Assembly: GCA_963820995.1 (NCBI GenBank)
Contig: CAWGCL010000012.1
Span: 1 to 64,000 of the forward strand
From: JAGTVG01 sp963820995
Lineage (GTDB): Bacteria; Bacteroidota; Bacteroidia; Cytophagales; Cyclobacteriaceae
DNA length: 64,000 nucleotides
Reading direction: 5' to 3'
Part shown: positions 1 to 9,718 of the stretch, one piece after another
Position numbering within the stretch: position 1 is the first letter of the stretch
Layout of the letters: each line of letters opens with the position of its first letter
The notes under the pieces: generated by a model
Told to the model about the DNA's origin: nothing
Databases searched by the model: none
The model's input: only the letters and a program-made list of their open reading frames with translations
Made by a program: the position numbers and the translations under genes

Positions 1-214
1 AAGAAAAAGCACTTTAGATCATCAATTCCAATCTGGAAAAAAAATTTATCGCATTTTTTTGCACGATAGGTTACTGTAAAAATTATGACTTCGATAAAAA
101 CAATATCAAAAGAAGAAAATTTCATCATTTGAATTGTTAAATTGTATGACATAAATTATTATAAAATATTTCGTCCTTATTTGACAACCTCCATTCCAAT
201 GATTACATGGTCTT
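1..214. other. Intergenic leader of first gene
   Basis: AT-rich stretch ahead of the enolase-superfamily gene. I see no credible coding sequence and no Shine-Dalgarno motif before the ATG at 215. It presumably holds that gene's promoter, but I cannot place the elements with confidence. Confidence 0.4.
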
Positions 215-1471
215 ATGACAAATCCAAAAAATAAAAATTCCCAGTCAAGAAGAAAGTTTTTCAAACATGCTTTTGCTTCAATCTCATTGGGCACTACAGG
301 CATATATAGCTTAAATGCCTATGGTGATTCAAAAAAAGATCTGTCTTTTGATGGAGAACGTGAAACCATAAGGATCACCAAACTGGAAACCTTTAAAGTT
401 AAGCCAAGGTTTCTTTTTCTTAAAGTGCATACTGACCAGGGGATCACTGGTCTCGGGGAACCTATTATCGAAGGCAGGGCAGATACTTGTGCGACGGCTA
501 TTAAGGAAATGGAACCCTATTTATTAGGAAAGGATGCCAGGAAAATCATGCATCATTGGCAGGCTATTTATAGGCATTCTTTCTATCGGGGTGGTCCAAT
601 ACTTACCAGTGCATTGAGTGGACTTGAACAGGCGCTCTGGGATATAAAAGGAAAAGCACTAGGTGTTCCAGTATATGAGTTACTGGGTGGACCTACCCGA
701 GATAGGATCCGGGTATATGCCCATGCCCGTTCTATTGAAGCAATAAAGAAGTCAAAAGCTGCGGGATTTACAGCCTTTAAAACCGGCGTAAAAAATGCCA
801 CCCAATCAGGGACAATTGCTTCCCAAAAATTTGTTGAGGAAGCAACGGAAGCCTTCGCTGAATTGAAAGATGCAGCAGGAAAAGATGGGGATGTTGGCAT
901 CGACTTTCATGGGGCGATAAGTCCTCAAAATGCAGGCTTATTGATCCACGCACTAGAGCCTTATCAGCCATTCTTTATTGAAGAGCCGATTAACTGCCAA
1001 AACGTAGATGTTATGGCAAATTTGGCAAGGGAGACATATATTCCAATAGCAACTGGGGAAAGAATATTTACAAAATGGGGTTTTAGGGAGATTCTTGAAA
1101 AACAGGCTGCCAGTATCCTTCAGCCTGATTTATGCCATGCTGGAGGGATATTTGAAGGTCGGTTAATAGCAGGGATGGCCGAGGCATATTATGCTTCAAT
1201 AGCACCTCATAATCCATTAGGGCCGATATCTCTGGCCAGCGGCCTGCAACTAGCAGCCAGCATTCCAAATTTTTTATGTCAGGAACAGGTGACGCTTGGG
1301 GAAGGATATCTAAAAAAGCCGTTCGTGGTAAATGACGGCCATATAGAAATCCCGAAGGGTCCAGGATTGGGAATTGAACTTGATGAAGATGCTCTAAAAG
1401 ATAAGTTGGGGCATGAATGGAGGAACAGGGAATCCTATCTTGATTCCGATGGTTCTGTAGTTGATTGGTAA
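215..1471 (+). CDS. Exported enolase-superfamily dehydratase (galactonate dehydratase-like)
   Basis: A 418-residue member of the mandelate racemase/muconate lactonizing group of the enolase superfamily, closest by motif to D-galactonate-type sugar-acid dehydratases. These abstract the alpha proton of a sugar acid and eliminate water with Mg2+. Visible metal ligands are D230 (GIDFHG), E256/E257 (FIEEP) and E282 (TGERIF). The catalytic base region is H332 (APHNPLGP) with D305. Residues 11-37 look like a Tat signal (SRRKFF followed by a hydrophobic stretch), so the enzyme is probably exported folded, whereas classical DgoD is cytoplasmic. The next gene is an oligogalacturonate-lyase-like lipoprotein, which suggests uronate or aldonate catabolism. 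The exact substrate is inferred, not shown. Confidence 0.85.
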   Translation: MTNPKNKNSQSRRKFFKHAFASISLGTTGIYSLNAYGDSKKDLSFDGERETIRITKLETFKVKPRFLFLKVHTDQGITGLGEPIIEGRADTCATAIKEMEPYLLGKDARKIMHHWQAIYRHSFYRGGPILTSALSGLEQALWDIKGKALGVPVYELLGGPTRDRIRVYAHARSIEAIKKSKAAGFTAFKTGVKNATQSGTIASQKFVEEATEAFAELKDAAGKDGDVGIDFHGAISPQNAGLLIHALEPYQPFFIEEPINCQNVDVMANLARETYIPIATGERIFTKWGFREILEKQAASILQPDLCHAGGIFEGRLIAGMAEAYYASIAPHNPLGPISLASGLQLAASIPNFLCQEQVTLGEGYLKKPFVVNDGHIEIPKGPGLGIELDEDALKDKLGHEWRNRESYLDSDGSVVDW

Positions 1472-1689
1472 TCCTAAATATTTACACCTCCATGTGTATA
1501 CATTCCAATATACATGGGAACTGTAATGATCTTATCGGGTATCAACAGGTGCCAAAGGAATGAATCCAGAGTTTTGTTCGGAATGACTTGCCCGAATTAT
1601 TGTCTGTGATCCTGAAATTTATAAGATTGAAATGAAGATTGATATTATGGATGAAGAAACATTGATTGAAAATATAATTGACTAATCCT

Positions 1690-2907
1690 ATGAAATACAC
1701 GCCAAACATTTGTAACATCTTACTACTTTTAATTATTACGTCTTGCCTTCAGGATAAAAATGAATCCGATAGTCTATCAAACTATGCTTCTGAGATGAAA
1801 GAGATCACTGACCGGAAGACTGAAGTGCCTGTAAGACAGCTCACCAACTATAAAGGGCATAGCCATCATTTTTATTTTACCAACCCGGGATGGTATAGTA
1901 ATGGATCCAAATTATTATTCTCCTCAGACAGGGATAACCGTACCAATCTATTCAGCATAGATCTAACTGATTATTCTATACAACAACTTACTGACCTGGA
2001 ACCGGTTCCATTACCCAGGGAGGTGGAATTCTTCAGAGCTTGTAAAAATCCGGTTAAAGATCAGGCATTTTTCTGGCATGACAGGGAATTAAAGGCCATC
2101 GACCTTGTTACAATGAAATCAAAAACCATATATGAGTTGGAGGAAGGTTGGAACATCTCTATGTCCAATTGCTCTGCTGACGGCAAATATGTTTATTTCG
2201 GAACCTGGGAGGACCTTTCTCATTTATTTGAAGTCGACCTTCTAAGAGGATATGTGGGATTTGATGAAACATGGGAAGCTAAACCTCATAGTAAGATCAT
2301 TAAGGTGGCAACGGATGGATCATATAACGAGGTTGTCTTCGAGGAAAAATACTGGATCGGGCATGTGAATACGTCTCCAACGCGCAGTGATTTGCTCACG
2401 TTTTGTCATGAAGGGCCCTGGCATAAAGTTGACAACAGGATATGGTGCCTTAATGTAGAAACTAAAGAAGTATGGAAAATCCGTCCACGCACCCATCCCA
2501 ATGAAAGTGTGGGACATGAATACTGGTATGCCGATGGGGAAACAATTGGTTTTCATGGATCAAGGGAGGATGGTAGTGCTTTTTTGGGGCATGTTCGATA
2601 TGACAATACAGAACTCGTCGAGCGGGATTTTTCTAAACATACCGGGCATATTCATTCCAATGATGAGAAACTAATTGTGGGTGATGGCGGAGGTGTGATT
2701 AAATTGTGGAAATGGAATGGGGAAACATATGATGGGCCCAGAATCCTCACAGAGCACAAGTCAAGTATGCAAACACAGCACTCTCATCCGCACCCGAGAT
2801 TTAATGAAGATGGGACAAAGGTACTGTACACCTCTGATATTTCTGGATACTGTAATGTATACCTCGTCGATATCCCGGATTTTAAGACCTTACCGTCAAT
2901 GGAATAA
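1690..2907 (+). CDS. Oligogalacturonate lyase-like lipoprotein (PL22 family)
   Basis: A seven-bladed WD40/PD40-like propeller protein of about 405 residues resembling PL22 oligogalacturonide lyases. These cleave short unsaturated pectin fragments by beta-elimination with Mn2+. The N-terminal blade carries HHFYFTNPGWY, SSDRDNRTNLF and QQLTDL, which are typical of the family, and many conserved His residues follow. The frame is open from a TTG at 1678, but the ATG at 1690 gives a clean lipoprotein signal with lipobox ITSC (Cys about residue 19), so I chose it. It lies 218 bases after the dehydratase-like gene on the same strand. Known PL22 enzymes are usually cytoplasmic, so a lipid-anchored form is slightly unusual. 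Confidence 0.85.
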   Translation: MKYTPNICNILLLLIITSCLQDKNESDSLSNYASEMKEITDRKTEVPVRQLTNYKGHSHHFYFTNPGWYSNGSKLLFSSDRDNRTNLFSIDLTDYSIQQLTDLEPVPLPREVEFFRACKNPVKDQAFFWHDRELKAIDLVTMKSKTIYELEEGWNISMSNCSADGKYVYFGTWEDLSHLFEVDLLRGYVGFDETWEAKPHSKIIKVATDGSYNEVVFEEKYWIGHVNTSPTRSDLLTFCHEGPWHKVDNRIWCLNVETKEVWKIRPRTHPNESVGHEYWYADGETIGFHGSREDGSAFLGHVRYDNTELVERDFSKHTGHIHSNDEKLIVGDGGGVIKLWKWNGETYDGPRILTEHKSSMQTQHSHPHPRFNEDGTKVLYTSDISGYCNVYLVDIPDFKTLPSME

Positions 2908-3073
2908 TTTAATAAACATGTCTGTGGCTTAAAGAAGCTCTAATGCAATCATGTACGTCGACGGAACTCCATTATCATATCCATCCTGGAAAATTATGAT
3001 GAAAGCATATGATATCTTCAAAAATAACAACAGAATTCAATTGATTTACTTGAGTTGATCCATTCAATGATAT

Positions 3074-4306
3074 TTAGAAGGTCAACCGCCTTGATAAGGC
3101 TTTTTTCATCTCATAAAGGACTAAAAAGTTGGAGCTCCAAAGTGGACTAAGATCCCTTTCAAATGGTTTTCCCTCTGAAAAACGGATGAGTTGCCTGGCA
3201 TAATAACCCCCTTCAGCCGCATCCTCAAATTGCTTAATACCTGTCCTGATGACCAAATTGTCCAGCGTTTTTATATCACCTCTAAGAAATCCTGGAATAT
3301 TTTCCCGGTCAGTGATAAATGGACGTGCCATACCGATCAGATCAAGTTCACCATTTTCCAATATCTCATTACAGAAGTCAAATGACCTGAATCCCCCGGT
3401 GATCAGCAGAGGTAAATTACTTATCGCCCTTACCTTTCTGGCAAAATCAATGAAATAAGCTTCCCTTCTCTTTGTGCTTTCCCTAACTTCACCCTGGTCT
3501 TCATTCATCAGAAAAAAGGCTACTTTTTCGTATGTCCCTCCAGAAATTTCAAGTAGGTCTATCTTTTCTTTATCCAGCATCTTGACAACTTCCTGGGATT
3601 CTTCTTCTGTTAATCCGCCTTTTTGGAAATCAGATGAGTTTAACTTTACCGATAATGGAAATTCTGATCCTACCTCTTTCCTGATCTCCCGGATAATGGT
3701 TAGCAGGAGTCTGCTTCGGTTTTCGATAGGGCCTCCCCATTGGTCAGTCCGCTGATTAGTTGCCGGCGACAGAAACTGGCTGAGCAAATATCCATGTGCG
3801 GAGTGGACCTGCACGCCTGTGAAACCTGCTTTTTTTACTAATTTCGCGGTTTTAACAAATCCTTTGATGACCTCCTCAATATCACCCTCAGACATAGCTC
3901 TTGGCTTTCCAAAAAGTCCGATTTTCTTCAGTTGTACCTCAGAAGGGGCCATCGGCCTGGTTGTATTGAACTTATTGGTTTGCCTTCCGGCATGTGAAAT
4001 TTGCACCCATAAGTGATTGCCGTTCTTTTTGCCAGCTTCTGCCCAGCGCATCAGTTGGGGCAACATCTCTTCTTCAAAACATACATTCCCGGCTGATTCC
4101 AGATGTTTATGGTCAATCATAACATTACCGGTAATCAACAGACCTGCATTAGTATCAGCCCAATCTTCATACAATCTTATGTGTCCTTTTGTGGGTTCAA
4201 ATTTTCGATTACTGATCCGTTCTGTCATAGCGGATTTTACAAGGCGGTTTTTAAGCGTGGCTCCGCATGGGAGTGAAAACTTTGTGTTGATTAGGTTCTT
4301 ATTCAT
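3074..4306 (-). CDS. NADH:flavin oxidoreductase, Old Yellow Enzyme family
   Basis: A 410-residue single-domain FMN-dependent TIM-barrel oxidoreductase. Family motifs are ISHAGRQTN near residue 105, the substrate-binding HSAHGYLLSQFLSP, NQRTDQWGGPIENRSR, and the phosphate-binding region LLITGGFRS...GMARPFI. Members reduce activated C=C bonds with NAD(P)H. There is no signal peptide and no FeS/FAD C-terminal extension of the 2,4-dienoyl-CoA reductase type, so it is probably a soluble cytoplasmic protein. It is transcribed convergently to the pectin-related genes. The physiological substrate cannot be told from the sequence. Confidence 0.88.
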   Translation of the reverse strand: MNKNLINTKFSLPCGATLKNRLVKSAMTERISNRKFEPTKGHIRLYEDWADTNAGLLITGNVMIDHKHLESAGNVCFEEEMLPQLMRWAEAGKKNGNHLWVQISHAGRQTNKFNTTRPMAPSEVQLKKIGLFGKPRAMSEGDIEEVIKGFVKTAKLVKKAGFTGVQVHSAHGYLLSQFLSPATNQRTDQWGGPIENRSRLLLTIIREIRKEVGSEFPLSVKLNSSDFQKGGLTEEESQEVVKMLDKEKIDLLEISGGTYEKVAFFLMNEDQGEVRESTKRREAYFIDFARKVRAISNLPLLITGGFRSFDFCNEILENGELDLIGMARPFITDRENIPGFLRGDIKTLDNLVIRTGIKQFEDAAEGGYYARQLIRFSEGKPFERDLSPLWSSNFLVLYEMKKALSRRLTF

Positions 4307-4404
4307 TACGAGTTGATCGGTTTAATGAGTTGATTCCGAATATAACCATTATAATTTCAATTTTTTGTTTATGGGATGATCCATGGCATTAATATTTTGA
4401 ACAA

Positions 4405-4669
4405 TTAATACCTCCCGAATCCATTTATAATCTATAATTTAGAACATATTTTGAAAGGTGCTTGCAAAGATTGTGTGCCTTAATAAACCATCTAATATCG
4501 TCAAGTCTATTTTTCAACCGTAATCATTTAACGCTTTTTATCATGAAACTATAGTATGTGTTATGAAAATGCTATTCATCTCCCCAACGTTTGATGCCGA
4601 AAAAAGAACCAATAAAAGGCTTATGATGCCCAGTTAGAACTATATATCTTAGAATGATTGATCCCTGAA
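4405..4669 (+). repeat. Left copy of a diverged direct duplication (promoter plus 5' end of radical-SAM gene)
   Basis: This segment aligns with 7937-8206. Both share the stretch leading up to and including a TTTTTCAACC-type leader, a short ATGAAACTA, and the first ~35 codons of a B12/radical-SAM gene. Similarity is strongest from about 4453 (right copy 7984) and fades after about 4669. The copies differ by scattered substitutions and one single-base deletion near 4629, so the duplication is old. Confidence 0.8.
4563..4669 (+). pseudogene. Decayed 5' fragment of a B12-binding radical-SAM gene
   Basis: The reading begins MKMLFISPTFDAEKRTNKRL, nearly matching the first 20 residues of the intact protein encoded at 8094. 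One base missing near 4629 (CCCAG against CCACAG) then shifts the frame and brings in stops, although the nucleotide match continues to about 4669. The rest of the gene is absent. It is a dead copy of the start of the downstream gene. Confidence 0.8.
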
Positions 4670-4887
4670 TGTGTGTTAGAAGACAAACTCGCACATTAAA
4701 TGAGACCAAAATCTACAGCTCAGACCGAAATGATGCCGGGAATCTACAACTCGTAAGATAAATAAACTGTATGAGGTTGCTCTTATCCCTCATAATTCTA
4801 GGGGATATAGACAATTTTTGTTAACTTATAAACGAATCGAAAAGGCAATCAAAACGGCTACAAATGTTTTAAAGGAGGGCTATAAAT
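4670..4887. other. Non-coding stretch before the molybdopterin oxidoreductase
   Basis: No coding potential is seen. Near its end it carries AGGAGGG at 4873-4879, eight bases before the TTG start at 4888. A strong Shine-Dalgarno sequence is uncommon among the other genes here. Confidence 0.5.
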
Positions 4888-7016
4888 TTGAATGATGAAC
4901 AATTTTTTCAGTTAAGTGATAATGCTGACATGGCTAGCCGGCAGTTATCACGGCGTGACTTCTTAAAGATTTCGGGCAGTGGCGTTTTTATATCCTTTAC
5001 GGCAGGAACATTAAGTCCGATTGCTGTGCAACAGCGCGACAGAGGTTATCCTACCGATTTCAATGCCTATCTGAAAATTGGGGATGATGGCCGGGTATCT
5101 CTGTTTTGTAGTAAAATTGAAATGGGTCAGGGGATCATTACATCAATGGCCCAGATGCTGGCCGAAGAGCTTGATGTGAGGATTGATTCGATTGACATGG
5201 TGATGGGAGATACAATGCTGTGCCCATGGGATAGTGGCACTACTGGTTCACGCAGTACGAAATTTTTTGGGCCGCCACTTCGAAGGGCAGGAGCTGAAGC
5301 GAGGGCAATATTGCTGCAAATGGCATCAGAAAAACTGAATATAGCACCTGATCATCTGGTCGTTAAAAATGGTGTCGTTAGCGATAAAATGAATGCAGCA
5401 AATAAAGTGACATACGCAGAGTTGGTAAAAGGAAAGCAGATTGACCGGCATATATCCAACGTTCCGATAAAGTCGATTTCGGAACATACTGTTTCCGGGG
5501 CGTCGACAAAGCGAATGGACGCCAGGCTAAAAGTGACGGGTGAAGCTAAATTTGCTTCTGACATTATACTCCCGGGTATGTTGTACGCAAAAGTCCTTCG
5601 ACCACCATCCCATGATGCCAAATTAGCATCTGTTGATGTCTCCAAAGCTCAGAATATTAAGGGTGCGATTGTGATTCAAGAAGATGGCCTGATTGCAGTG
5701 TTGCATGAAAAACCGGAGCTGGCAGAAAAGGTACTCGCATTAGTTACCGCGAAATGGGATGTTCCTGATCCTAAAGTGGATAATCAATCCATTTTCGATT
5801 ATCTTAAAAAAGCTGCACCCGATGGCCGCGTTCATGTTGAAAAAGGCAGCCTTCCGGATGGGTATGCTGCGACGAAACAGAGAGTTGAATCGGAATTTTA
5901 TAATCATATGTTGCTCATGCCCCCATAGAACCATATGCGGTATTGGCACATGTAGAGGATGAAAAAGTAACTGTTTGGGCGTCGACACAGGCTCCATTTC
6001 GCGTGCAACAAACAGTAGCAGAGACTTTGAAGATACCGGAAGAGAACGTTCACGTAATAACCCCTTTTTTGGGTGGGGGATTTGGCGGTAAGAAATCAGG
6101 TCAACAAATCAGCGAGGCAGTAAAATTATCGAAAATTTCCGGGCATCCTGTACAACTTGCATGGACAAGGAGAGAAGAGTTTTTTTATGACGCGTTTCGT
6201 CCGGCGGCTGTGGTTCAACTGGAATCAGGCTTAAATGCGGAAGGCCATATTACGTTCTGGGAGTGTGATATCCTGTTTACCGGTTCGCGAAGTTCCGAGC
6301 CAATTTACAACATACCGAATTTTCGTGTAAAAACGCGGAGTGAGAGTAGTGTGCATCCATTTGGAACAGGTGCCTGGCGAGGCCCTGGAAGCAACACAAA
6401 CGTTTTTGCTATGGAATCGCATACCGATATTCTTGCGCAGGCAGCAGGAATGGATCCACTGTCATTTCGCATGAATAACTTAACGGACGAACGTATGATT
6501 CGTGTGCTCAAAACTGCTGCGGATAAATTTGGACATAATTTTAATAAAAGTCCCAGTGGCATGGGATACGGCATATCTTGTACGAATTATTTGAATTCTT
6601 ACGTGGCAACAATTGCACACGTATCTGTGAATAAATCTACTGGCAAAGTGAAAGTAGAAAATGTGGTGTGTGCTCAGGACATGGGTGAGATTATTAATCC
6701 ACAAGGCGCGAAATTACAAATCGAAGGCGGAATTACTATGGGTCTTAGCGCCGCACTGTCCGAAGAAGTTGAATTCAGTGGTGGAAAAATACAGACGAGA
6801 AACTTTAATTCTTACCGGATTAGCAGATTTACCGATGCACCACCGATTGATATTATACTGGTCGAAAATCCGGATGTGCCACCTCAGGGTTGCGGAGAGC
6901 CCGCGATCACGACAGTTGGTGCGGCGCTTGCCAATGCTATTTTTGATGCTGTTGGAGCCCGGCTGCATATATTGCCAATGACACCGGAACGGATATTGGC
7001 AGCGATAGATTTATAG
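4888..7016 (+). CDS. Xanthine dehydrogenase-family molybdopterin subunit, frameshifted (IorB-like)
   Basis: Two adjoining reading frames (4888-5928 and 5943-7016) together make one ~709-residue Mo-binding subunit, the normal size for isoquinoline 1-oxidoreductase-beta or aldehyde-oxidase-type proteins. It has a Tat signal (SRRDFLK), then IEMGQG, GTTGSRST, GGGFGGKKS, a GAWRGPGSN segment and the C-terminal GCGEPAITTVG containing the catalytic Glu. The frame breaks near 5911: an AHAPIEPYAV segment continues in another frame, consistent with one missing base. The TTG at 4888 is chosen because AGGAGGG sits eight bases upstream; ATG 4930 is the alternative. No [2Fe-2S] partner subunit is nearby. 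The Shine-Dalgarno motif and frequent GCG/ACG codons suggest horizontal acquisition. Whether it is functional is uncertain. Confidence 0.82.
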
Positions 7017-7079
7017 GAAAGAAATTATATTCCGAGTACTATGTATGGGGCATCAACAATAGAGAGAGCAAGACTATAA

Positions 7080-7697
7080 ATGATTAAATTATCTATTCTC
7101 TACATTCTAATAATTCCAGCAGTTGTATACGGGCAAAATGAGACAGCCCAACTATTTGAGCCAATCTTAATAAAAGCAGATATCGATACATTGCTGTCTT
7201 ATTTTTCTAAAAACCCATACTGTATATTCGAGAAGAAAATGACGAAAATAAGTCCGTTAACTAAAGATATAATAGACGGTAAAAAATCTGAAGGACTTAT
7301 AAGAGATGATTATTTTATACAGGAATTTTTACCGCACAAAAGTCGAACCAATCGATTTAGTGGGACAGTATATATTTTAACAGGACCATTGTCATATTCT
7401 ACCGGAACATGTTTCCCTGCGGCTGCAAAATGTTTTCATAGTGCAATTATTGTAGGAGAAGAGACAGGACAACCATTGTTGAGCAATGGTGACTTGAATA
7501 GATTTTTCTTAACTAACACAAAAATGGCCTGCTACACCAGCCTTTCAAAGATTTACATGCCATGCAATAATAATGAAACGATGAAAGGCGTATTACCAGA
7601 CTATTACGTTACACCGACCTTAGACGATTTACTAAATGATAAACACTACACTTTAGAATATACTTTAAAATTGATTGGAGAAAATAAAACAGAATAA
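7080..7697 (+). pseudogene. Truncated S41-like (tail-specific) protease remnant
   Basis: A 205-residue protein with a signal peptide (residues 1-19, ending VVYGQ) and a C-terminal half resembling S41 peptidases. Visible are the TGPLSYSTGT segment, where the catalytic Ser loop lies, then IIVGEETGQPL and a GVLPDYYVTPTLDDLL ending. Intact bacterial members are usually over 400 residues and carry an N-terminal helical or PDZ-like part, which is missing here; residues 20-85 resemble nothing I recognise. The simplest reading is an internal deletion joining the signal peptide to the catalytic C-terminus. It lies within the segment bracketed by the duplicated radical-SAM start. It could still be expressed as a short secreted protein. 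Confidence 0.55.
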
Positions 7698-8093
7698 TAA
7701 TTACGCTAAATAACAACGTATAAATCTCAAATCGCGATAGATATCACATTCAACTTCTGATTTTCAAATCACCGATCATGTCTTGGCGAAGAGGATCGCT
7801 CCCGCAATCTGCTTAACAATATGCACAAATCATTAGATAGAATACCCTGATGCTAGAAGACAATGTAAGAGGAAAGGCACCATTTTAATATCAGTTTTTC
7901 AGATTTCTGCTGATCCTCAACATTAAAATCTCGAATCATTAACACCTTTTGGAGGCAATTACATAATCAATTTAACGAATTTAGAAAGCGACTCGCGAAG
8001 ATTGTTTACCTTTATAAACCATATTACATCATCTAGTCTATTTTTCAACCATAATCATTTAACGTTTTTCATCATGAAACTAAAGTAAGTATT
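7698..8093. other. Intergenic region with leader of the radical-SAM gene
   Basis: Non-coding. The part from about 7937 is the right-hand copy of the duplication described at 4405-4669 and includes the conserved leader immediately before the radical-SAM start. I see no cobalamin riboswitch B12 box. Confidence 0.5.
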
Positions 8094-8206
8094 ATGAAAA
8101 TACTACTCATCTCCCCAACGGTTGACGCCGAAAAAAGAACCAACAAAGGGCTTATGTTGCCACAGTTGGCCCTATATATCTTAGAAGGATTGACCCCCGA
8201 AGAACA
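7937..8206 (+). repeat. Right copy of the diverged direct duplication
   Basis: Partner of 4405-4669. This copy continues into an intact gene, so it is probably the parental one. The two copies lie about 3.53 kb apart in the same orientation and flank the molybdopterin oxidoreductase and the protease remnant. Confidence 0.8.
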
Positions 8207-9410
8207 TGAAATACGCATCATTGAAGAAGAATCAGAACTTGTTGACCTGGAGCAGGAATGCGACCTGGTAGGGATAAGTTGTATGACCGCCAATGCACCC
8301 CGGGCCTACGAACTTTGCCGTGAATTTAAAAAAAGAGGAAAAACTGTATTATTGGGAGGGGTTCATCCAACTATTCTCCCGGAAGAAGCCCTGGAGCATG
8401 CTGACTGCGTGGTGGTGGGTGAAGCTGAGGGCGTATGGGATACTTTGCTCAAAGATTTCCAGAAAAATGAACTTAAAGAGAGATATCATGAACCAAAACC
8501 TGATCTGGCAAAATATGTCCGTAAAGATTTTAAGAAAATTCTTAAAAACAGGTTGTTTAAGATGATTCCGGTCATGACCACCCGGGGATGCCCGTATAAT
8601 TGTGAATTTTGTTGTGTCACGAACCTTTTTGGTAAAAAGATCAGGCATATTCCAATCGAAAATGTCGTTTCAGATATCCTGGATTCAGGTGCAAAGAACA
8701 TCATGTTCCTGGATGATAATATAATTGGCCATCCAAAGTATGCAAAAGCTTTGTTTAAGGCCATAAAACCCCTTAAAGTCAACTGGGTAGGACAGGCTTC
8801 TGTATCCTTGCTGGTTGCCGATGATGAACTGATGCAGCTTGCGGCAGACAGTGGGTGCAAAGCCATGTTTTTCGGCATTGAAAGTGTATCGGTGGATCAG
8901 TTGCAAACCTTAAGAAAGGCTTTGAAAGAAATAGAACATCTTGAAAGCGCAATTAAGAAGATTAAAAAAATGGGCATTCTGATCCATGCCTCCATGGTTT
9001 TTGGATTCGATAACGACACAAAAGAAATATTTAATGAAACTGTCCAATTCCTGATCAAGAATAAAGTCAGCACCGTATCATTTAATGTGTTAACGCCTTA
9101 CCCAGGAACCAAAATCTATGATGAGCTGAAAAGTGAGGACAGGTTGACGACAACTGACTGGAAGTATTATGATCACAATACTGTGGTTTTTAAACCCAAA
9201 AATATGACCCCTTTTGAGCTTCAGATGGGGAAGATCAATGCCAGGAAAAAATTTTATAGCTTACCATCTGTTCTGAGACGACTTTCCGGCAATTTGTATA
9301 ATCCCAAATTATACCTGCCGATGAATTACGGGCACATGAAGCAAGTAAGAGTAGAAGCCAGGAGAATGGAAAGGATCAAGTCAGAATTGTTTGAGGAAGT
9401 CATTGCCTGA
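8094..9410 (+). CDS. B12-binding-domain radical SAM protein
   Basis: A 438-residue protein with an N-terminal cobalamin-binding Rossmann-like domain (residues 1-125, with LLGGVHPTILPEEAL and VVVGEAEG) and a radical SAM barrel. C166, C170 and C173 in RGCPYNCEFC bind the [4Fe-4S] cluster. Its size and order of domains match the BchE/HpnJ-like class, whose members do radical methylations, cyclisations or rearrangements with SAM. The domain lacks an obvious DxHxxG motif, as in many of this class. It has a paralogue at 61371-62798 and a decayed copy of its 5' end at 4563. It lies 308 bases upstream of the multiheme cytochrome operon on the same strand. The product is unknown. Confidence 0.88.
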   Translation: MKILLISPTVDAEKRTNKGLMLPQLALYILEGLTPEEHEIRIIEEESELVDLEQECDLVGISCMTANAPRAYELCREFKKRGKTVLLGGVHPTILPEEALEHADCVVVGEAEGVWDTLLKDFQKNELKERYHEPKPDLAKYVRKDFKKILKNRLFKMIPVMTTRGCPYNCEFCCVTNLFGKKIRHIPIENVVSDILDSGAKNIMFLDDNIIGHPKYAKALFKAIKPLKVNWVGQASVSLLVADDELMQLAADSGCKAMFFGIESVSVDQLQTLRKALKEIEHLESAIKKIKKMGILIHASMVFGFDNDTKEIFNETVQFLIKNKVSTVSFNVLTPYPGTKIYDELKSEDRLTTTDWKYYDHNTVVFKPKNMTPFELQMGKINARKKFYSLPSVLRRLSGNLYNPKLYLPMNYGHMKQVRVEARRMERIKSELFEEVIA

Positions 9411-9718
9411 TAAATACCACCTACCCTCAATTGGTATACATTGAGATAATATGCCAATATGCTGTTATAAGCACGTAAATAAACACTTCTCAAGCCAAAT
9501 TCCTTACATTGAGAAAAGCCTTGATATTAATATTTTAGTCTTTAAAAATTCTCATTTTTACATATAAATATTACACGTATGGGCTATGAGGGAGATTCAT
9601 TTTTTCTAATTTCTAATTATGAGGATAATGCAAGTAATTTGGAATATATTTCTATAATATATTTTGTATCAAATCGTTATTATAAGTTACTTATTACGAG
9701 ATCTGCGAAGAAAACATA
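9411..9718. other. AT-rich intergenic region upstream of cytochrome operon
   Basis: No gene is seen. It contains two short inverted repeats, CTCAAT/ATTGAG at 9426-9445 and TTCTCAA/TTGAGAA at 9487-9515, which may help end the radical-SAM transcript. A TTTGG near 9648 followed by TATATTTTG near 9658-9666 loosely resembles a Bacteroidota -33/-7 promoter for the gene at 9719. Confidence 0.35.

Noticed and set aside
1487..1520. CCATGTGTATA...TATACATGG hairpin after the first gene as terminator
   Set aside because: Stem has a bulge and no T-run follows.
7984..8093. Possible cobalamin riboswitch or leader peptide (ATGAAACTAAAGTAA) before the radical-SAM gene
   Set aside because: No B12 box or conserved riboswitch elements visible; a four-codon leader in two copies is not enough evidence.
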